Below, in pieces: positions 26,901 to 35,273 of a stretch of DNA of 64,000 nt. Source of the stretch: Lachnospiraceae bacterium (GTDB lineage: Bacteria; Bacillota; Clostridia; Lachnospirales; Lachnospiraceae). A program made the position numbers and the translations under genes. Position 1 is the stretch's first letter. Each line of letters starts with the position of its first letter. The stretch is taken from contig JAFVAO010000025.1 in NCBI GenBank assembly GCA_017480445.1, positions 59,024 through 123,023 of the forward strand, written 5' to 3'. Below the pieces are notes generated by a model that was not told where the DNA came from, ran no database searches, and saw only the letters and a list, made by a program, of their open reading frames with translations.

Positions 26901-27097
26901 TGGTGGAGGAAAATGCTTTGGACAAAGAAAAAGTGGATGCTGCGGTTGCTGCCATCGGCAGTATGAACATGCAGACACTTCCGGAGGATCCGGCAGCTTC
27001 CGAAACCGACGAGGAAGAATTGAAGCGCCGCAACGAAGCCTTCCAGAAGAGTCTTGGGCTGCACAACAGCGATGCCCGGACACAGGACAAGAAATAA
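23927..27097 (+). CDS. Membrane sensor: two-component-type beta-propeller, Y_Y_Y domain and HD-GYP phosphodiesterase
   Basis: A 1056-residue protein. An N-terminal signal segment (about 25-42) precedes repeated Reg_prop blades (residues about 55-660, pattern DxxGNIWFxTxxGL), then a Y_Y_Y-type Ig domain (about 670-760), a membrane segment (about 769-790), a short coiled coil and an HD-GYP domain. HDIGK at 867-871 and HHERMDGRGYP at 920-930 are intact, so cyclic-di-GMP hydrolysis is expected. The propeller lies outside the cell and probably senses a ligand; no DNA-binding domain is present. The C-terminal 60 residues are acidic. It diverges from the giant secreted-protein gene. ATG 23927 and ATG 23936 are both possible starts. 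Confidence 0.9.
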   Translation: MTSMKKQTSILFKSLPGRQASRLASILLVLVLTVLSAVPTHAEGAARRDILGTGTDYTAILYDSSNGLPTSEANAIVQSADGFIWLGGYSGLILYDGSSFLRFDSSSGISSVFSLFVDSKDRIWIGTNENGISYYDHGEIKNYGRVEGLKSYSIRSILEDPDGNIIIATTQGLAYIGDDMEIHVIDDPQINLEYITELQKDKNGRIYGLTLNGAVFELESLRISAFYHPEEFGSEPVNTIYPDPDNASLLYMGTTGSEFLTVDVSRNMTVARRQETGSLKNLNAILKINNRLWLSATNGIGYFDEFGRCQELSDVPMNNSIGNIMTDHEGNIWFTSTRQGVLKLVPDRFTDISKFAGLDSMVVNSTCINSGLLYLGTDKGLTILDNTSLTPVTNELTEMLTGIRIRCIKNDSRGNIWFCTHGEYGLVCYCPADGSIFTYNEANGLNSSGRVRAMMECSDGSIAATTSNGLFILKNGEVTAHYGQENGISTTEILSVEEGPDHKLYLGSDGDGIYVIDGNKVSRISHADGLTSEVVMRIKWDAEREVFWLITSNSIQYMKDNQATAVTNFPYSNNYDIYFNDHGGAWVLASNGIYITTVSELLANENIEYSFYNTRSGLPYIATGNSRSYLDEKGNLYISGTTGVCKVDINTSDDSNRDVKLAIPCVELDGKRVFFDPGSTVSIPAGCKRLTINAYALTYGLSNPRISYYLENFDKSPIHTTKQEMQPVIYTNLDGGKYIFHMDVIDDETGQIEKSILLTIVKETSPYENILFWISLMCAGILSITFLIWRHFKKKNEALLEKQAEDLEYINQIMHTFAKCIDMRDTQNRGHSFRVAYYTRLLATKLAEKRGYTDEQINDFYNTALLHDIGKLSIPDAILNKTERLNDEEYVIMKSHAEKGEELLKSIDVVQDLAVGAGCHHERMDGRGYPHALKGEDIPEVARIIAVADTFDAMYSTRPYRKQMLLSDVLDEIRRIRGTQLEEEVVDALFALVEENALDKEKVDAAVAAIGSMNMQTLPEDPAASETDEEELKRRNEAFQKSLGLHNSDARTQDKK

Positions 27098-27117
27098 ATA
27101 TATAAAGGAGAAAAATC

Positions 27118-28578
27118 ATGGTCGATCATCAAGGAACAAAAAAGCCCGCCAAGCGGTACGGAAGAGGCGTCACCAAAACAGTCTTTCATACATCAAATAC
27201 CTTACATCCGATGCTGTTGATGCTGATCGTTCTGTTCCTGTGTGCAATACTGTCCTACATCATTCCCGCCGGCACCTATGCCCGCGTATCGGATGCAGAC
27301 ATCAACCAAGAGCTGATCGATCCGAATGATTTCACCTACATAGAGAGAACTCCCACGTCCCTGTTGGAGCTGTTGGAAGCCCTGACACTTGGATTGCAAA
27401 ACGCAGCCTACGTGATCTTTTTTCTGCTGATCATCGGCGGTATGTTTGCCATACTGAACGGCACCGGTGCCCTCAACGTGGGCCTGGCCAATATTTTACG
27501 GGCTATCCGCGGCAAGGAACTGCTCATGATCCCGATCTTTATGATCTTCTTCGGCTGCGGCTCTGCTTTCTGCGGGAACTTTGAAGAATTTCTGGTGTTT
27601 GTGCCGCTGATCCTTGCATGCTGCATCACGGTAGGATATGATTCTCTGACGGCCGTCGGGATTATCTTCATGGCTGCAACGGCAGGCTATGGCGGCGGTC
27701 TCACCAATGCCTTCACCATCGGCAATGCCCAGGAAATCGCGGGACTTCCCATATTCTCCGGCATGGAACTGCGCATTCCTCTGTTTATTTGTCTGGAGCT
27801 TGCATCCATCATCTATGTGTGCCTGTACGCCCGCATGATCAAGAAGACACCAAAGCTCAGCGGCGCCTTTGACTATGACCGCACTTATAATCTTGATAAA
27901 AAGCTCAATCTTGAAAATATTCCGAAATTTACCGTCAGACAGGCTTTTGTCATTCTCGTGTTCCTGCTTGGCATCGCATATGCTGTGTGGGGAATCATCC
28001 GAAAAGGATATTATGTGGACGAGCTCTCCGGCATTTTTCTTGCTGTCGGTATTCTGGGTGGTGTGATCGGCGGACTAAAGCCTCAGAAAATCTGTGAGTG
28101 CTTTGAGAAAGGCTGCCATGACATGCTGTTGCCGGGCATCATGATCGGTCTTGCCAACGCGTCCATCATTCTGCTACAGAACGCCAATGTAATGGATACG
28201 ATCCTGCACGGGCTGGCCGATATCCTGGATCATTTCCCGCCCACCCTGCTGCCGTGCGGTATGTTTATCCTGCATGATATTTTCAACGTGATCGTGCCGT
28301 CCGGATCCGCGCAGGCTTCTATCACCATGCCGTTAATGGTGCCGTTGGCCGATGCTACCGGCATCACCAGACAGACGGCGGTACTGGCCTATCAGCTCGG
28401 CGACGCCTTCACCAATGTGCTGGCTCCCACAGGCGGAGAAATTCTGGCTGCACTGGCCATCTGCAAAGTACCCTTCAGCAAATGGGTGAAGTTTCTCCTG
28501 CCGCTGTTCGCCATCTGGTGGGGAATCGCTCTGGTATTTCTGGTGTACGCAACCCAGACGGGTTACGGACCTTTTTGA
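27118..28578 (+). CDS. yfcC: YfcC family transporter (DcuC-like)
   Basis: A 486-residue membrane protein with about twelve hydrophobic segments. It belongs to the YfcC/DcuC-related carriers: HPMLLMLIVLFLCAILSYIIPAGTY at the start, GCGSAFCGNFEEFLVF, YGGGLTNAFTIGNAQEIAG, and the signature NVIVPSGSAQASITMPLM near residue 385-402. Members are thought to move dicarboxylates, basic amino acids or peptides, but the substrate is unsettled. AAGGAG lies 7 bases before the ATG. It begins 20 bases after the HD-GYP gene, so both are likely one transcript. It ends 16 bases from the convergent DUF6020 gene with no obvious hairpin between. Confidence 0.88.
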   Translation: MVDHQGTKKPAKRYGRGVTKTVFHTSNTLHPMLLMLIVLFLCAILSYIIPAGTYARVSDADINQELIDPNDFTYIERTPTSLLELLEALTLGLQNAAYVIFFLLIIGGMFAILNGTGALNVGLANILRAIRGKELLMIPIFMIFFGCGSAFCGNFEEFLVFVPLILACCITVGYDSLTAVGIIFMAATAGYGGGLTNAFTIGNAQEIAGLPIFSGMELRIPLFICLELASIIYVCLYARMIKKTPKLSGAFDYDRTYNLDKKLNLENIPKFTVRQAFVILVFLLGIAYAVWGIIRKGYYVDELSGIFLAVGILGGVIGGLKPQKICECFEKGCHDMLLPGIMIGLANASIILLQNANVMDTILHGLADILDHFPPTLLPCGMFILHDIFNVIVPSGSAQASITMPLMVPLADATGITRQTAVLAYQLGDAFTNVLAPTGGEILAALAICKVPFSKWVKFLLPLFAIWWGIALVFLVYATQTGYGPF

Positions 28579-28594
28579 GTTGTACCGGCTACAT

Positions 28595-30211
28595 TTACGA
28601 ATGCGGCTCCTCATGGTCAAGCGGAGCAGTTGCGCAGCTCAGCCCCGCGAACAGCGGCACCGCCAGCATCAGCGGATATGTGTACCGCATCAGCGCCACC
28701 GGCGCCAGCAGGATCCCCGAGAAATAAAACAACACGAACACAAGTCCCAACAGGATGCTCCGCTTCCGCTCCGCAATCATCCGCGCCGTCAGAATCCCCA
28801 GTAACAGGAATGCAATACCGGGCTCGTGCAGCCATCTCACCTCTCCTCTGGCCGCATTGTCCAGATAATGTCTGTAAAAGAGCAGCCAATGTGGCGCCGT
28901 ATCGATCTGTACCTCATCCTCCGCAAAATAGATGGACAGAAAATCATACAGCATCAGTGCCCGATCCTCATTGTCGTTCATGGCAAAATACGGATGCATC
29001 ATATAGATCCATGCGTCCCGATACAGGTTCCCATTCTTGCTGCCGACGCTTAGGTACAGCTGTATGTAGCGCGCCAGGTTCCCCTTGAGCTTCTCCTCCC
29101 GGAAGATCGCCTTGGGCGCGTCGGCATTGCCCTGCCGGAATCCATACAAGAGCTCCTCCTCGTCCGGCAGCAGTTCCAACAGTTCCTGTCGCTGCACATC
29201 GCTTAAGACCACATCCGCCATACCGCTCTCCTCCAGGTACAGCACCTCAGCCATCTGCTGGATCGGCACACTCATATACTCTCTGACCGGTCCTTTTTTG
29301 ATGCCGAACGCCAGATCTGCCGTGGTGGAAAAGCCTTCCACAACCACCAAAATGATGGCAAACGAGAGAAAAATCTCCTTTTTCCGGATGCGCAGCGCAA
29401 AACAAACTGCCGCCAGCACGATAAACGGGAGCACAAATCCGTTTCGGAACAGGCAGAGCAAAATACCGGTACCGGTCATACGCGCCACGTCACCGAAGGA
29501 ATTTTTCTCATGCTCCAGCGCATAGATAAACGAAATCACGAATTCCAGAAAAAACACGCCAAAGAGCACATCCTTCGTGATATTGCAGTTCAAGATCTGT
29601 ATGTATGGGTTACATACGAGCCATAACAGGCCCGCCGCCACCGCCGGCAGGAAACACCTGTGCCGCTTCAGGAAAATAACATTGTGCGCCACGCAGTTGG
29701 TGATCAGCGCACCCTGCACCGCCACATAGGCGGCGAGCCCCGCGCTGTAGCTGCCAAGCACCGCTTTCCCTGCAGAAAGCACGACGCCGATCGTCAGCGT
29801 GTGGAACAGCGGCTGTTTGGCCGAATGGAAATCAATCTTCCCCATGTACATGGCAAATTGCGCCGCCGCGTCATAGCCAAAGATCCCCGGAAAATAGGCT
29901 AGATACGCCATGAAAAAGATCAAAAAACCGACCACCCACACATTCCAGAACAGCTCCCGCTCGCTGAAAACGCCGTCTACCGCATTCCAGATCCGCGCAT
30001 TGAGCCGTCGCAAGCCTTGCCACCTGCTTTCCGGCAGATACTGCAGCGCAACCCACAGCACACCCACGGGGACGGCAATGACAACGCTCCCTAAACGCAG
30101 GGTGCGCATATACGCCAGAAAAGCCACCCACACCATGAGAAAACAGCAGGATGCAATCCGACTGCATCGATTAAATTTTTTCACTGTAAATGTTTTTGTA
30201 TCCTTCACCAT
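28595..30211 (-). CDS. DUF6020-type polytopic membrane protein
   Basis: A protein of about 538 residues with roughly eleven membrane segments. The segment YLAYFPGIFGYDAAAQFAM (about 107-125) and the acidic loop QPLFHTL resemble DUF6020 proteins, which look like GT-C-type membrane glycosyltransferases with an Asp in the first outside loop. A large extracytoplasmic loop lies at about 320-460. The start chosen (30211) has GGAGATCT upstream; ATG 30226 or a GTG further in are alternatives. It overlaps the end of the YitT gene by about 41 bases in another frame. An enzymatic role is inference. Confidence 0.65.
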   Translation of the reverse strand: MVKDTKTFTVKKFNRCSRIASCCFLMVWVAFLAYMRTLRLGSVVIAVPVGVLWVALQYLPESRWQGLRRLNARIWNAVDGVFSERELFWNVWVVGFLIFFMAYLAYFPGIFGYDAAAQFAMYMGKIDFHSAKQPLFHTLTIGVVLSAGKAVLGSYSAGLAAYVAVQGALITNCVAHNVIFLKRHRCFLPAVAAGLLWLVCNPYIQILNCNITKDVLFGVFFLEFVISFIYALEHEKNSFGDVARMTGTGILLCLFRNGFVLPFIVLAAVCFALRIRKKEIFLSFAIILVVVEGFSTTADLAFGIKKGPVREYMSVPIQQMAEVLYLEESGMADVVLSDVQRQELLELLPDEEELLYGFRQGNADAPKAIFREEKLKGNLARYIQLYLSVGSKNGNLYRDAWIYMMHPYFAMNDNEDRALMLYDFLSIYFAEDEVQIDTAPHWLLFYRHYLDNAARGEVRWLHEPGIAFLLLGILTARMIAERKRSILLGLVFVLFYFSGILLAPVALMRYTYPLMLAVPLFAGLSCATAPLDHEEPHS

Positions 30212-31025
30212 AGATCTCCGTTGCACTCGTGATGATCATAAAGGACAACGGATCCTCCTGTCTGACAATCTCCTCCACTCTGGGAGACATATTTTTGTGT
30301 ACCACACACAGGATGACATGCTTTTGTTTCCCGCTGTACGCGCCGCTGCCGTGGACATAGGTCACGCCGATGTCCAGCTCCTCCAGAACACGCTTGGTGA
30401 TGCTCTCCGGATGGTCACTGATGATATAGAGCAGCTTCGCGCCGTCCCGCCCGTACAGCACCAGATCCAGCACCACCGATGTGATGAAAATGGCAAACCC
30501 CGCATACAGCGCGCGCTCAATGTCCCGCAACACGAAGGCGGACAGCGTCACCACCAGCGCATCCATGGCCAAAAACAGTGAGCCGGTCTTCATATAGGGC
30601 ATCCTGCACCGCAAAAGCCGCACGATGATATCCATGCCGCCCGTGGTCGCCCCCGCCCGAAACACCAGGCCGATACCGACCGCGATCAGCGCCCCGCCGG
30701 TCACAGACGCGAGAAACGGGTCCTCCGTAACCGCACCGAACGGCGCAAGCAGATTGGTAAACACGGCGCTCAAAATCGTACAATAGATTGTGGAGAGGAT
30801 AAACCGCAGGCCGAATTTCCACGTTCCCACCGCCAGGATGGGTATATTCAAAAGGAAAATCCAGGTACCGGTCTCCAGCCCCACGACACGGTTCAAAATG
30901 ACAGATATACCCGTGACGCCACCCGGTGCCAGTCCGTTCGGATCCAGAAATAAGCTGACGCCTGCCGCGTAAACAAACGTTGCCACGGTCATAATCCCAT
31001 AATTGAGCACTTTTTTCACGTTCAT
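30171..31025 (-). CDS. YitT family membrane protein
   Basis: A 284-residue protein. The N-terminal 190 residues hold five to six membrane segments with the family motifs LFLDPNGLAPGGVTGISVIL, FRAGATTGGMDIIVRLL and a hydrophobic C-terminal helix. Residues about 205-280 form the DUF2179 domain (YIISDHPESITKRVLEELDIGVTYVHGSGAYSG). YitT proteins are widespread in Firmicutes and their function is not established. It sits between two large glycosyltransferase-like membrane proteins, 15 bases after the first, so they form an operon. Confidence 0.9.
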   Translation of the reverse strand: MNVKKVLNYGIMTVATFVYAAGVSLFLDPNGLAPGGVTGISVILNRVVGLETGTWIFLLNIPILAVGTWKFGLRFILSTIYCTILSAVFTNLLAPFGAVTEDPFLASVTGGALIAVGIGLVFRAGATTGGMDIIVRLLRCRMPYMKTGSLFLAMDALVVTLSAFVLRDIERALYAGFAIFITSVVLDLVLYGRDGAKLLYIISDHPESITKRVLEELDIGVTYVHGSGAYSGKQKHVILCVVHKNMSPRVEEIVRQEDPLSFMIITSATEIYGEGYKNIYSEKI

Positions 31026-31040
31026 CCCCCTCTCAATCCA

Positions 31041-32696
31041 TTATTGATTGCCCACACGGATCAGGATGTATTTGTCATATTGCCGGATAGAGCCCTCCGC
31101 CGGCCACGACGGCATCTCCTGCCACTGCGTGTCCGCCGTCTCCAGCAGGCTCTTATCCCGCAGGGGTTTCAGGTCATATCCCAGATAATCCAGGAAAATA
31201 GTGAACTGCTCGCTGTTGTTGTCAAAAGCGGCGTACGCGTAGGTGAAGAAATCACTGTAGATCTCTACACCATAATTATACCCTTCAAACACAAAATATT
31301 TCTCTTTCAGCTGCGGATCCACCAGATCCGACACCAGCGCAACCATTCTGTAGCCCAGCGAATCATACGGCGCTATATAGTACTTCGCATACACATAGGA
31401 TGTCTCATTTTGGCCGCGAAATACCACCGGCAGATTCGTATTGTATGTTTTCCCGAGCTCCACCGCGATGTCATTCAGCATCCGGCAATTGTTTTGATAC
31501 AGCATCTGCTCAATGTAAAAGCTGTGATTCATGTCGGCCGCCTGATTAAAAACAAGCACTGTCATGAGCACCACCACAATCCGTCCGCCCCACTTGCGCA
31601 GCCGATCCCTGACTGCCAGATACAGCACGAACATACCAAACGCCGCCGTGATGGGCAAAAACTGCGCCGAGCGATATGCCGGCACCTTCCACTCCGCCAG
31701 GATTAGGACAAACGGCGCCAAATAGATGCCGAGCACCGCGAGCAAGCTCCACAGCTGTCTGCGTCTGATCGCCTGCACCAGCGCATATATCCACAGAACC
31801 GTACACGCCGCCGCGTAAGAGAAAATGGGAAGATACACAAACGCGTTGACGTGGTAGACTAGCCAGAACCGCTTCATCAGCATTTTCAGTTCCGCTGCGC
31901 CGCCGGGCGCAAATACGTCCAGCAGACTTTCTCCCACCGAACGCCAGCTTTCGCCGTCCCCCACCGCATATAGGCGGAACGCCCATACTATAAACGCGCG
32001 CATGAAGTTGCGCAGCACAACCGTCAGGATACAGATCGCCCCCACCGCCGCAAAGGAAAACAGCTTGTGGCACAGAGAGACCGCATGCTGTCCCTGCCGG
32101 ATGCGCAGATAAAATACTGAAAGAATCGCCACCGCATACACAATGATCATGGACTCACAGCAGCCGATCGTGACGAGCAGCAGCCCCAGCTGCCCCAGGC
32201 ACAAGCCGATCTGCTTTTTCCGGCTTCCTTTTTCCACCAAAAGGACATCAAACAGATACGCCGCCAGCGCGATCAGGCAAAAGCTCATATCCACGCCGTT
32301 GTGCGTATAATAAAAGTTGAGTTCACTGATCGTCGGGCACGAGACAAATACACAGGAAAAAATCGAGTACCCGAGCACGTCATCCTCCTCGGTGATCCGT
32401 CTGTACACAACGCAAAACAGACTTGCCGCCAACACAAGGAACAGGACGCCGACAAGCTCCAGAAAAAAGGGCGCATAATCCGCAAAGTGGAACACTTTAT
32501 TCAGGACGAATAGAGTCCACCTGCCCATTTGCACATCCTGCCCTTCCTGGTAATAGAACGGAATTGCCGTGTCGTCGTTTCCGACGCTGACTGAGAGCAA
32601 CGAAAATCCGTACGCCAGCACAGCCGTCAGAATCAGCGGAAGTCTGTATCTGTTTTTACTCCAAAAAAAATCCAATCTTTTTCTCATTACCCTCAC
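31041..32696 (-). CDS. GtrII-type glucosyltransferase domain membrane protein
   Basis: A 551-residue protein with about eleven membrane segments. The opening SVGNDDTAIPFYYQEGQDVQMGRW matches the Glucos_trans_II/GtrII family, which transfers glucose to surface polysaccharide from a lipid carrier; the Asp pair in GNDD is the likely active acidic site. A soluble C-terminal region (about 430-551) is Tyr-rich. The first codon is GTG at 32696, abutting the ilvA stop; ATG 32687 is an alternative. Real acceptor and sugar are unknown. Confidence 0.75.
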   Translation of the reverse strand: MRVMRKRLDFFWSKNRYRLPLILTAVLAYGFSLLSVSVGNDDTAIPFYYQEGQDVQMGRWTLFVLNKVFHFADYAPFFLELVGVLFLVLAASLFCVVYRRITEEDDVLGYSIFSCVFVSCPTISELNFYYTHNGVDMSFCLIALAAYLFDVLLVEKGSRKKQIGLCLGQLGLLLVTIGCCESMIIVYAVAILSVFYLRIRQGQHAVSLCHKLFSFAAVGAICILTVVLRNFMRAFIVWAFRLYAVGDGESWRSVGESLLDVFAPGGAAELKMLMKRFWLVYHVNAFVYLPIFSYAAACTVLWIYALVQAIRRRQLWSLLAVLGIYLAPFVLILAEWKVPAYRSAQFLPITAAFGMFVLYLAVRDRLRKWGGRIVVVLMTVLVFNQAADMNHSFYIEQMLYQNNCRMLNDIAVELGKTYNTNLPVVFRGQNETSYVYAKYYIAPYDSLGYRMVALVSDLVDPQLKEKYFVFEGYNYGVEIYSDFFTYAYAAFDNNSEQFTIFLDYLGYDLKPLRDKSLLETADTQWQEMPSWPAEGSIRQYDKYILIRVGNQ

Positions 32697-33920
32697 TCAG
32701 ATATTGGTTCTGACAAGCTTCGGCTTAAAGCCTTCTTTCTCCAGCGCCGCAATGATCTGCATCTTATGCTCCGTGCCGAACGCCTCCAATGTGATGCGCA
32801 GCTCCACCGCCGCGTTGCGGTTGATGGACACGAACTGGTTGTGCTCGAGCTTGATCACATTGCCGTTCACATCGGCAATGACGCCGGATACTCTGCGGAG
32901 CTCACCCGGCTTATCCGGCAGCAATACAGAAACCGTGAAGATTCTGTCGCGGAAGATCAGCCCCTGCTGTACCACGGAGGACATGGTGATCACATCCATG
33001 TTGCCGCCGCTTAGAATCGAGACAATCCGCTTGTCCTTGACATTCAGATGCTTTAAAGCCGCAACCGTCAACAGGCCGGAGTTCTCCACGATCATTTTGT
33101 GGTTCTCCACCATATCCAGAAAAGCCACGACCAACTCCTCATCCGCTACTGTGATGATCTCATCCAGATTTTGCTGCAAATACGGGAACAGCTTGGTGCC
33201 GGGCGTCTTCACGGCAGTACCGTCCGCGATGGTATTCACCGTGGGCAGGGTCGTCACCTTGCCATTCTTTAACGATGCCTGCATGCAGGCTGCGCCGGCC
33301 GGCTCCACACCGATCACTTTGATCTTCGGATTCAATAATTTTGCCAGCGTAGATACGCCCGTGGCGAGTCCGCCGCCGCCGATCGGCACCAGAATGTAGT
33401 CCACCAGAGGGAGATCCTTGAAGATTTCCATGGCGATCGTGCCCTGCCCTGTGGCAACCGTCAGGTCATCAAAGGGATGGATAAACGTATAGCCATGCTC
33501 CTCCGCCAGCTCATAGGCCTTGGCGCACGCCTCGTCATACACATCGCCGTGCAGCACTACTTCCGCCCCGTATCCTCTGGTGCGGTTCACCTTGATGAGC
33601 GGGGTCGTGGTCGGCATCACAATTGTCGCTTTGGCGCCGTAGCACTGCGCCGCGTACGCAACACCCTGTGCATGATTGCCGGCAGATGCCGTAATCAGAC
33701 CCTTCTCACGCTCCTCATCGGTCAGCGTGCTCATTTTGTAATAGGCGCCGCGCAGCTTATACGCACCGGTAAACTGCATGTTCTCCGGCTTCAGATACAC
33801 CTTGTTGCCCGTCTGCTTGCTGAAATGATCGCTGTACACCAGCTTTGTCTCCAGCGTGACGCGCTTTACCACTTCGCTCGCTTCCTCGAATTTCTCCAGT
33901 GTCAACATTTGTTCTTCCAT
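32697..33920 (-). CDS. ilvA: Threonine ammonia-lyase
   Basis: Deaminates threonine to 2-oxobutyrate using PLP, the first step towards isoleucine or of threonine breakdown to propionate. It has 407 residues. FTGAYKLRGA carries the PLP lysine (Lys55), ASAGNHAQGVAYAA binds the phosphate, and PIGGGGLATGV is the glycine loop. A single ACT domain (about 330-405) follows, as in the short, catabolic-like family of about 400 residues rather than the two-ACT biosynthetic IlvA. AAAGG precedes the ATG. It lies between ftsY and the membrane gene set. Confidence 0.93.
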   Translation of the reverse strand: MEEQMLTLEKFEEASEVVKRVTLETKLVYSDHFSKQTGNKVYLKPENMQFTGAYKLRGAYYKMSTLTDEEREKGLITASAGNHAQGVAYAAQCYGAKATIVMPTTTPLIKVNRTRGYGAEVVLHGDVYDEACAKAYELAEEHGYTFIHPFDDLTVATGQGTIAMEIFKDLPLVDYILVPIGGGGLATGVSTLAKLLNPKIKVIGVEPAGAACMQASLKNGKVTTLPTVNTIADGTAVKTPGTKLFPYLQQNLDEIITVADEELVVAFLDMVENHKMIVENSGLLTVAALKHLNVKDKRIVSILSGGNMDVITMSSVVQQGLIFRDRIFTVSVLLPDKPGELRRVSGVIADVNGNVIKLEHNQFVSINRNAAVELRITLEAFGTEHKMQIIAALEKEGFKPKLVRTNI

Positions 33921-33959
33921 AGTCGCTATCCTTTCTCGCTATCCTAATCCTACAACCAT

Positions 33960-35273
33960 TTATGAAAACCATTTTTTCCAAAAGCTTACTTTTTGCGGCT
34001 GCTCACCAGGCTCCTCTTCGCCGATTTCTGTCTCTGTAGAATCTGCCTCCAATTCTTGTGCTGCAGCTTCCTCAGTCATCTCCTCGGCCCCGGCGCTCTC
34101 CTGCACTTCCTCCGTCATCGCGACAGCTGCGTCCGTTTCTTCTACAGCGACAGTCTCCTGCAGATCCTCGTCTGCCGCAACAGCTGCATCGGATTCGTCG
34201 GATTCTGCAACCGCAATGTCCTGAGTTCCCTCCCCGGAAGCTTCCTCAGACTGCACTTCGAACTGTTCTTCGGGCTGCTCTTCAGCCTCCTCCGCCGGCT
34301 CCTCATCGTCAAGCTTTACGTCAAACAAGGCGTCCACAAACGCATCCGACTGGAATTTCTGCAAGTCGTCTATGGTCTCGCCCACGCCGATGTATTTTAC
34401 CGGCACATGCAGTTCCGACTGAATCGCCACGGCGATACCGCCCTTAGCCGTACCGTCCATCTTCGTGAGGATGATACCCGTCAGATCCGCCACATCCCCG
34501 AACTCGCGCGCCTGCACCAGCGCATTCTGCCCGGTGGTGCCGTCCAGCACAATGAGATTCTCTCTGTGGGCATCCGGAAACTCTCTGTCAATGATCCGGT
34601 TCATTTTGCGCAGCTCTTCCATGAGGTTTTTCTTGTTATGCAGACGACCGGCCGTATCGATCAGCAGGACATCCACGCCTCTCGCCTTGGCCGCGCTCAC
34701 CGCGTCATACACGACACTGGCCGGATCCGCGCCCTCTTTGCCGCCGATCATCGGGACGTCCGCGCGCTTGGCCCATTCCGCCAGTTGATCTCCCGCCGCC
34801 GCGCGGAAGGTATCCGCCGCCGCGATCAGCACCTTGCGCCCCTGGCTTTTCCATTTGCCGGCCAGCTTGCCGACAGAGGTCGTCTTGCCCACGCCGTTTA
34901 CACCGATCACCATGACCACAGACTGTTTTTGCTCAAAATCGTATGCGGTCTCTTCCACGCGCATCTGTTCCTTGATGCTGTCCACCAGAATGCGCTTACA
35001 ATCGGCTGGCTCCTTGATATGCTGTTCCTTCACCTGCTGTTTCAGGCGGTCGATGATCTGCGTCGTCGCGTTGACGCCGATATCTCCCATAACCAAAATC
35101 TCTTCCAGCTCTTCATAGAAATCGTCATCGATTGCCGTAAAACCGCTGAATACATTATCGATCCCTTTGACAATGTTGTCTCTGGTCTTGGTCAACCCTT
35201 CCTTCAGTCGGGCGAAAAATCCTTTTTTTTCTTCTTCCATCCGCTGCACTATCTCCCTTTTTTGATCAGTCAT
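33960..35273 (-). CDS. ftsY: Signal recognition particle receptor FtsY with long acidic C-terminal tail
   Basis: The SRP receptor GTPase at the membrane. Residues 1-315 are a complete NG domain: FFARLKEGLTKTRDNIV, G1 GVNGVGKTT (124-132), DTAGRLHNKKNL, DGTTGQNAL, TKMDGTAKGG. Residues about 321-425 form an Asp/Glu/Ala-rich tail, and the protein ends KVSFWKKWFS, a short aromatic-basic helix suited to membrane contact. In E. coli the acidic A domain and membrane-binding helices are N-terminal; Firmicute FtsY normally ends soon after the NG domain. The start has AAGGA upstream and overlaps the smc stop by 8 bases. Confidence 0.96.
   Translation of the reverse strand: MTDQKREIVQRMEEEKKGFFARLKEGLTKTRDNIVKGIDNVFSGFTAIDDDFYEELEEILVMGDIGVNATTQIIDRLKQQVKEQHIKEPADCKRILVDSIKEQMRVEETAYDFEQKQSVVMVIGVNGVGKTTSVGKLAGKWKSQGRKVLIAAADTFRAAAGDQLAEWAKRADVPMIGGKEGADPASVVYDAVSAAKARGVDVLLIDTAGRLHNKKNLMEELRKMNRIIDREFPDAHRENLIVLDGTTGQNALVQAREFGDVADLTGIILTKMDGTAKGGIAVAIQSELHVPVKYIGVGETIDDLQKFQSDAFVDALFDVKLDDEEPAEEAEEQPEEQFEVQSEEASGEGTQDIAVAESDESDAAVAADEDLQETVAVEETDAAVAMTEEVQESAGAEEMTEEAAAQELEADSTETEIGEEEPGEQPQKVSFWKKWFS

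Noticed and set aside
24800-27064. 754-codon minus-strand open frame opposite the HD-GYP gene
   Set aside because: It is the antisense shadow of a gene with clear domain motifs on the plus strand.
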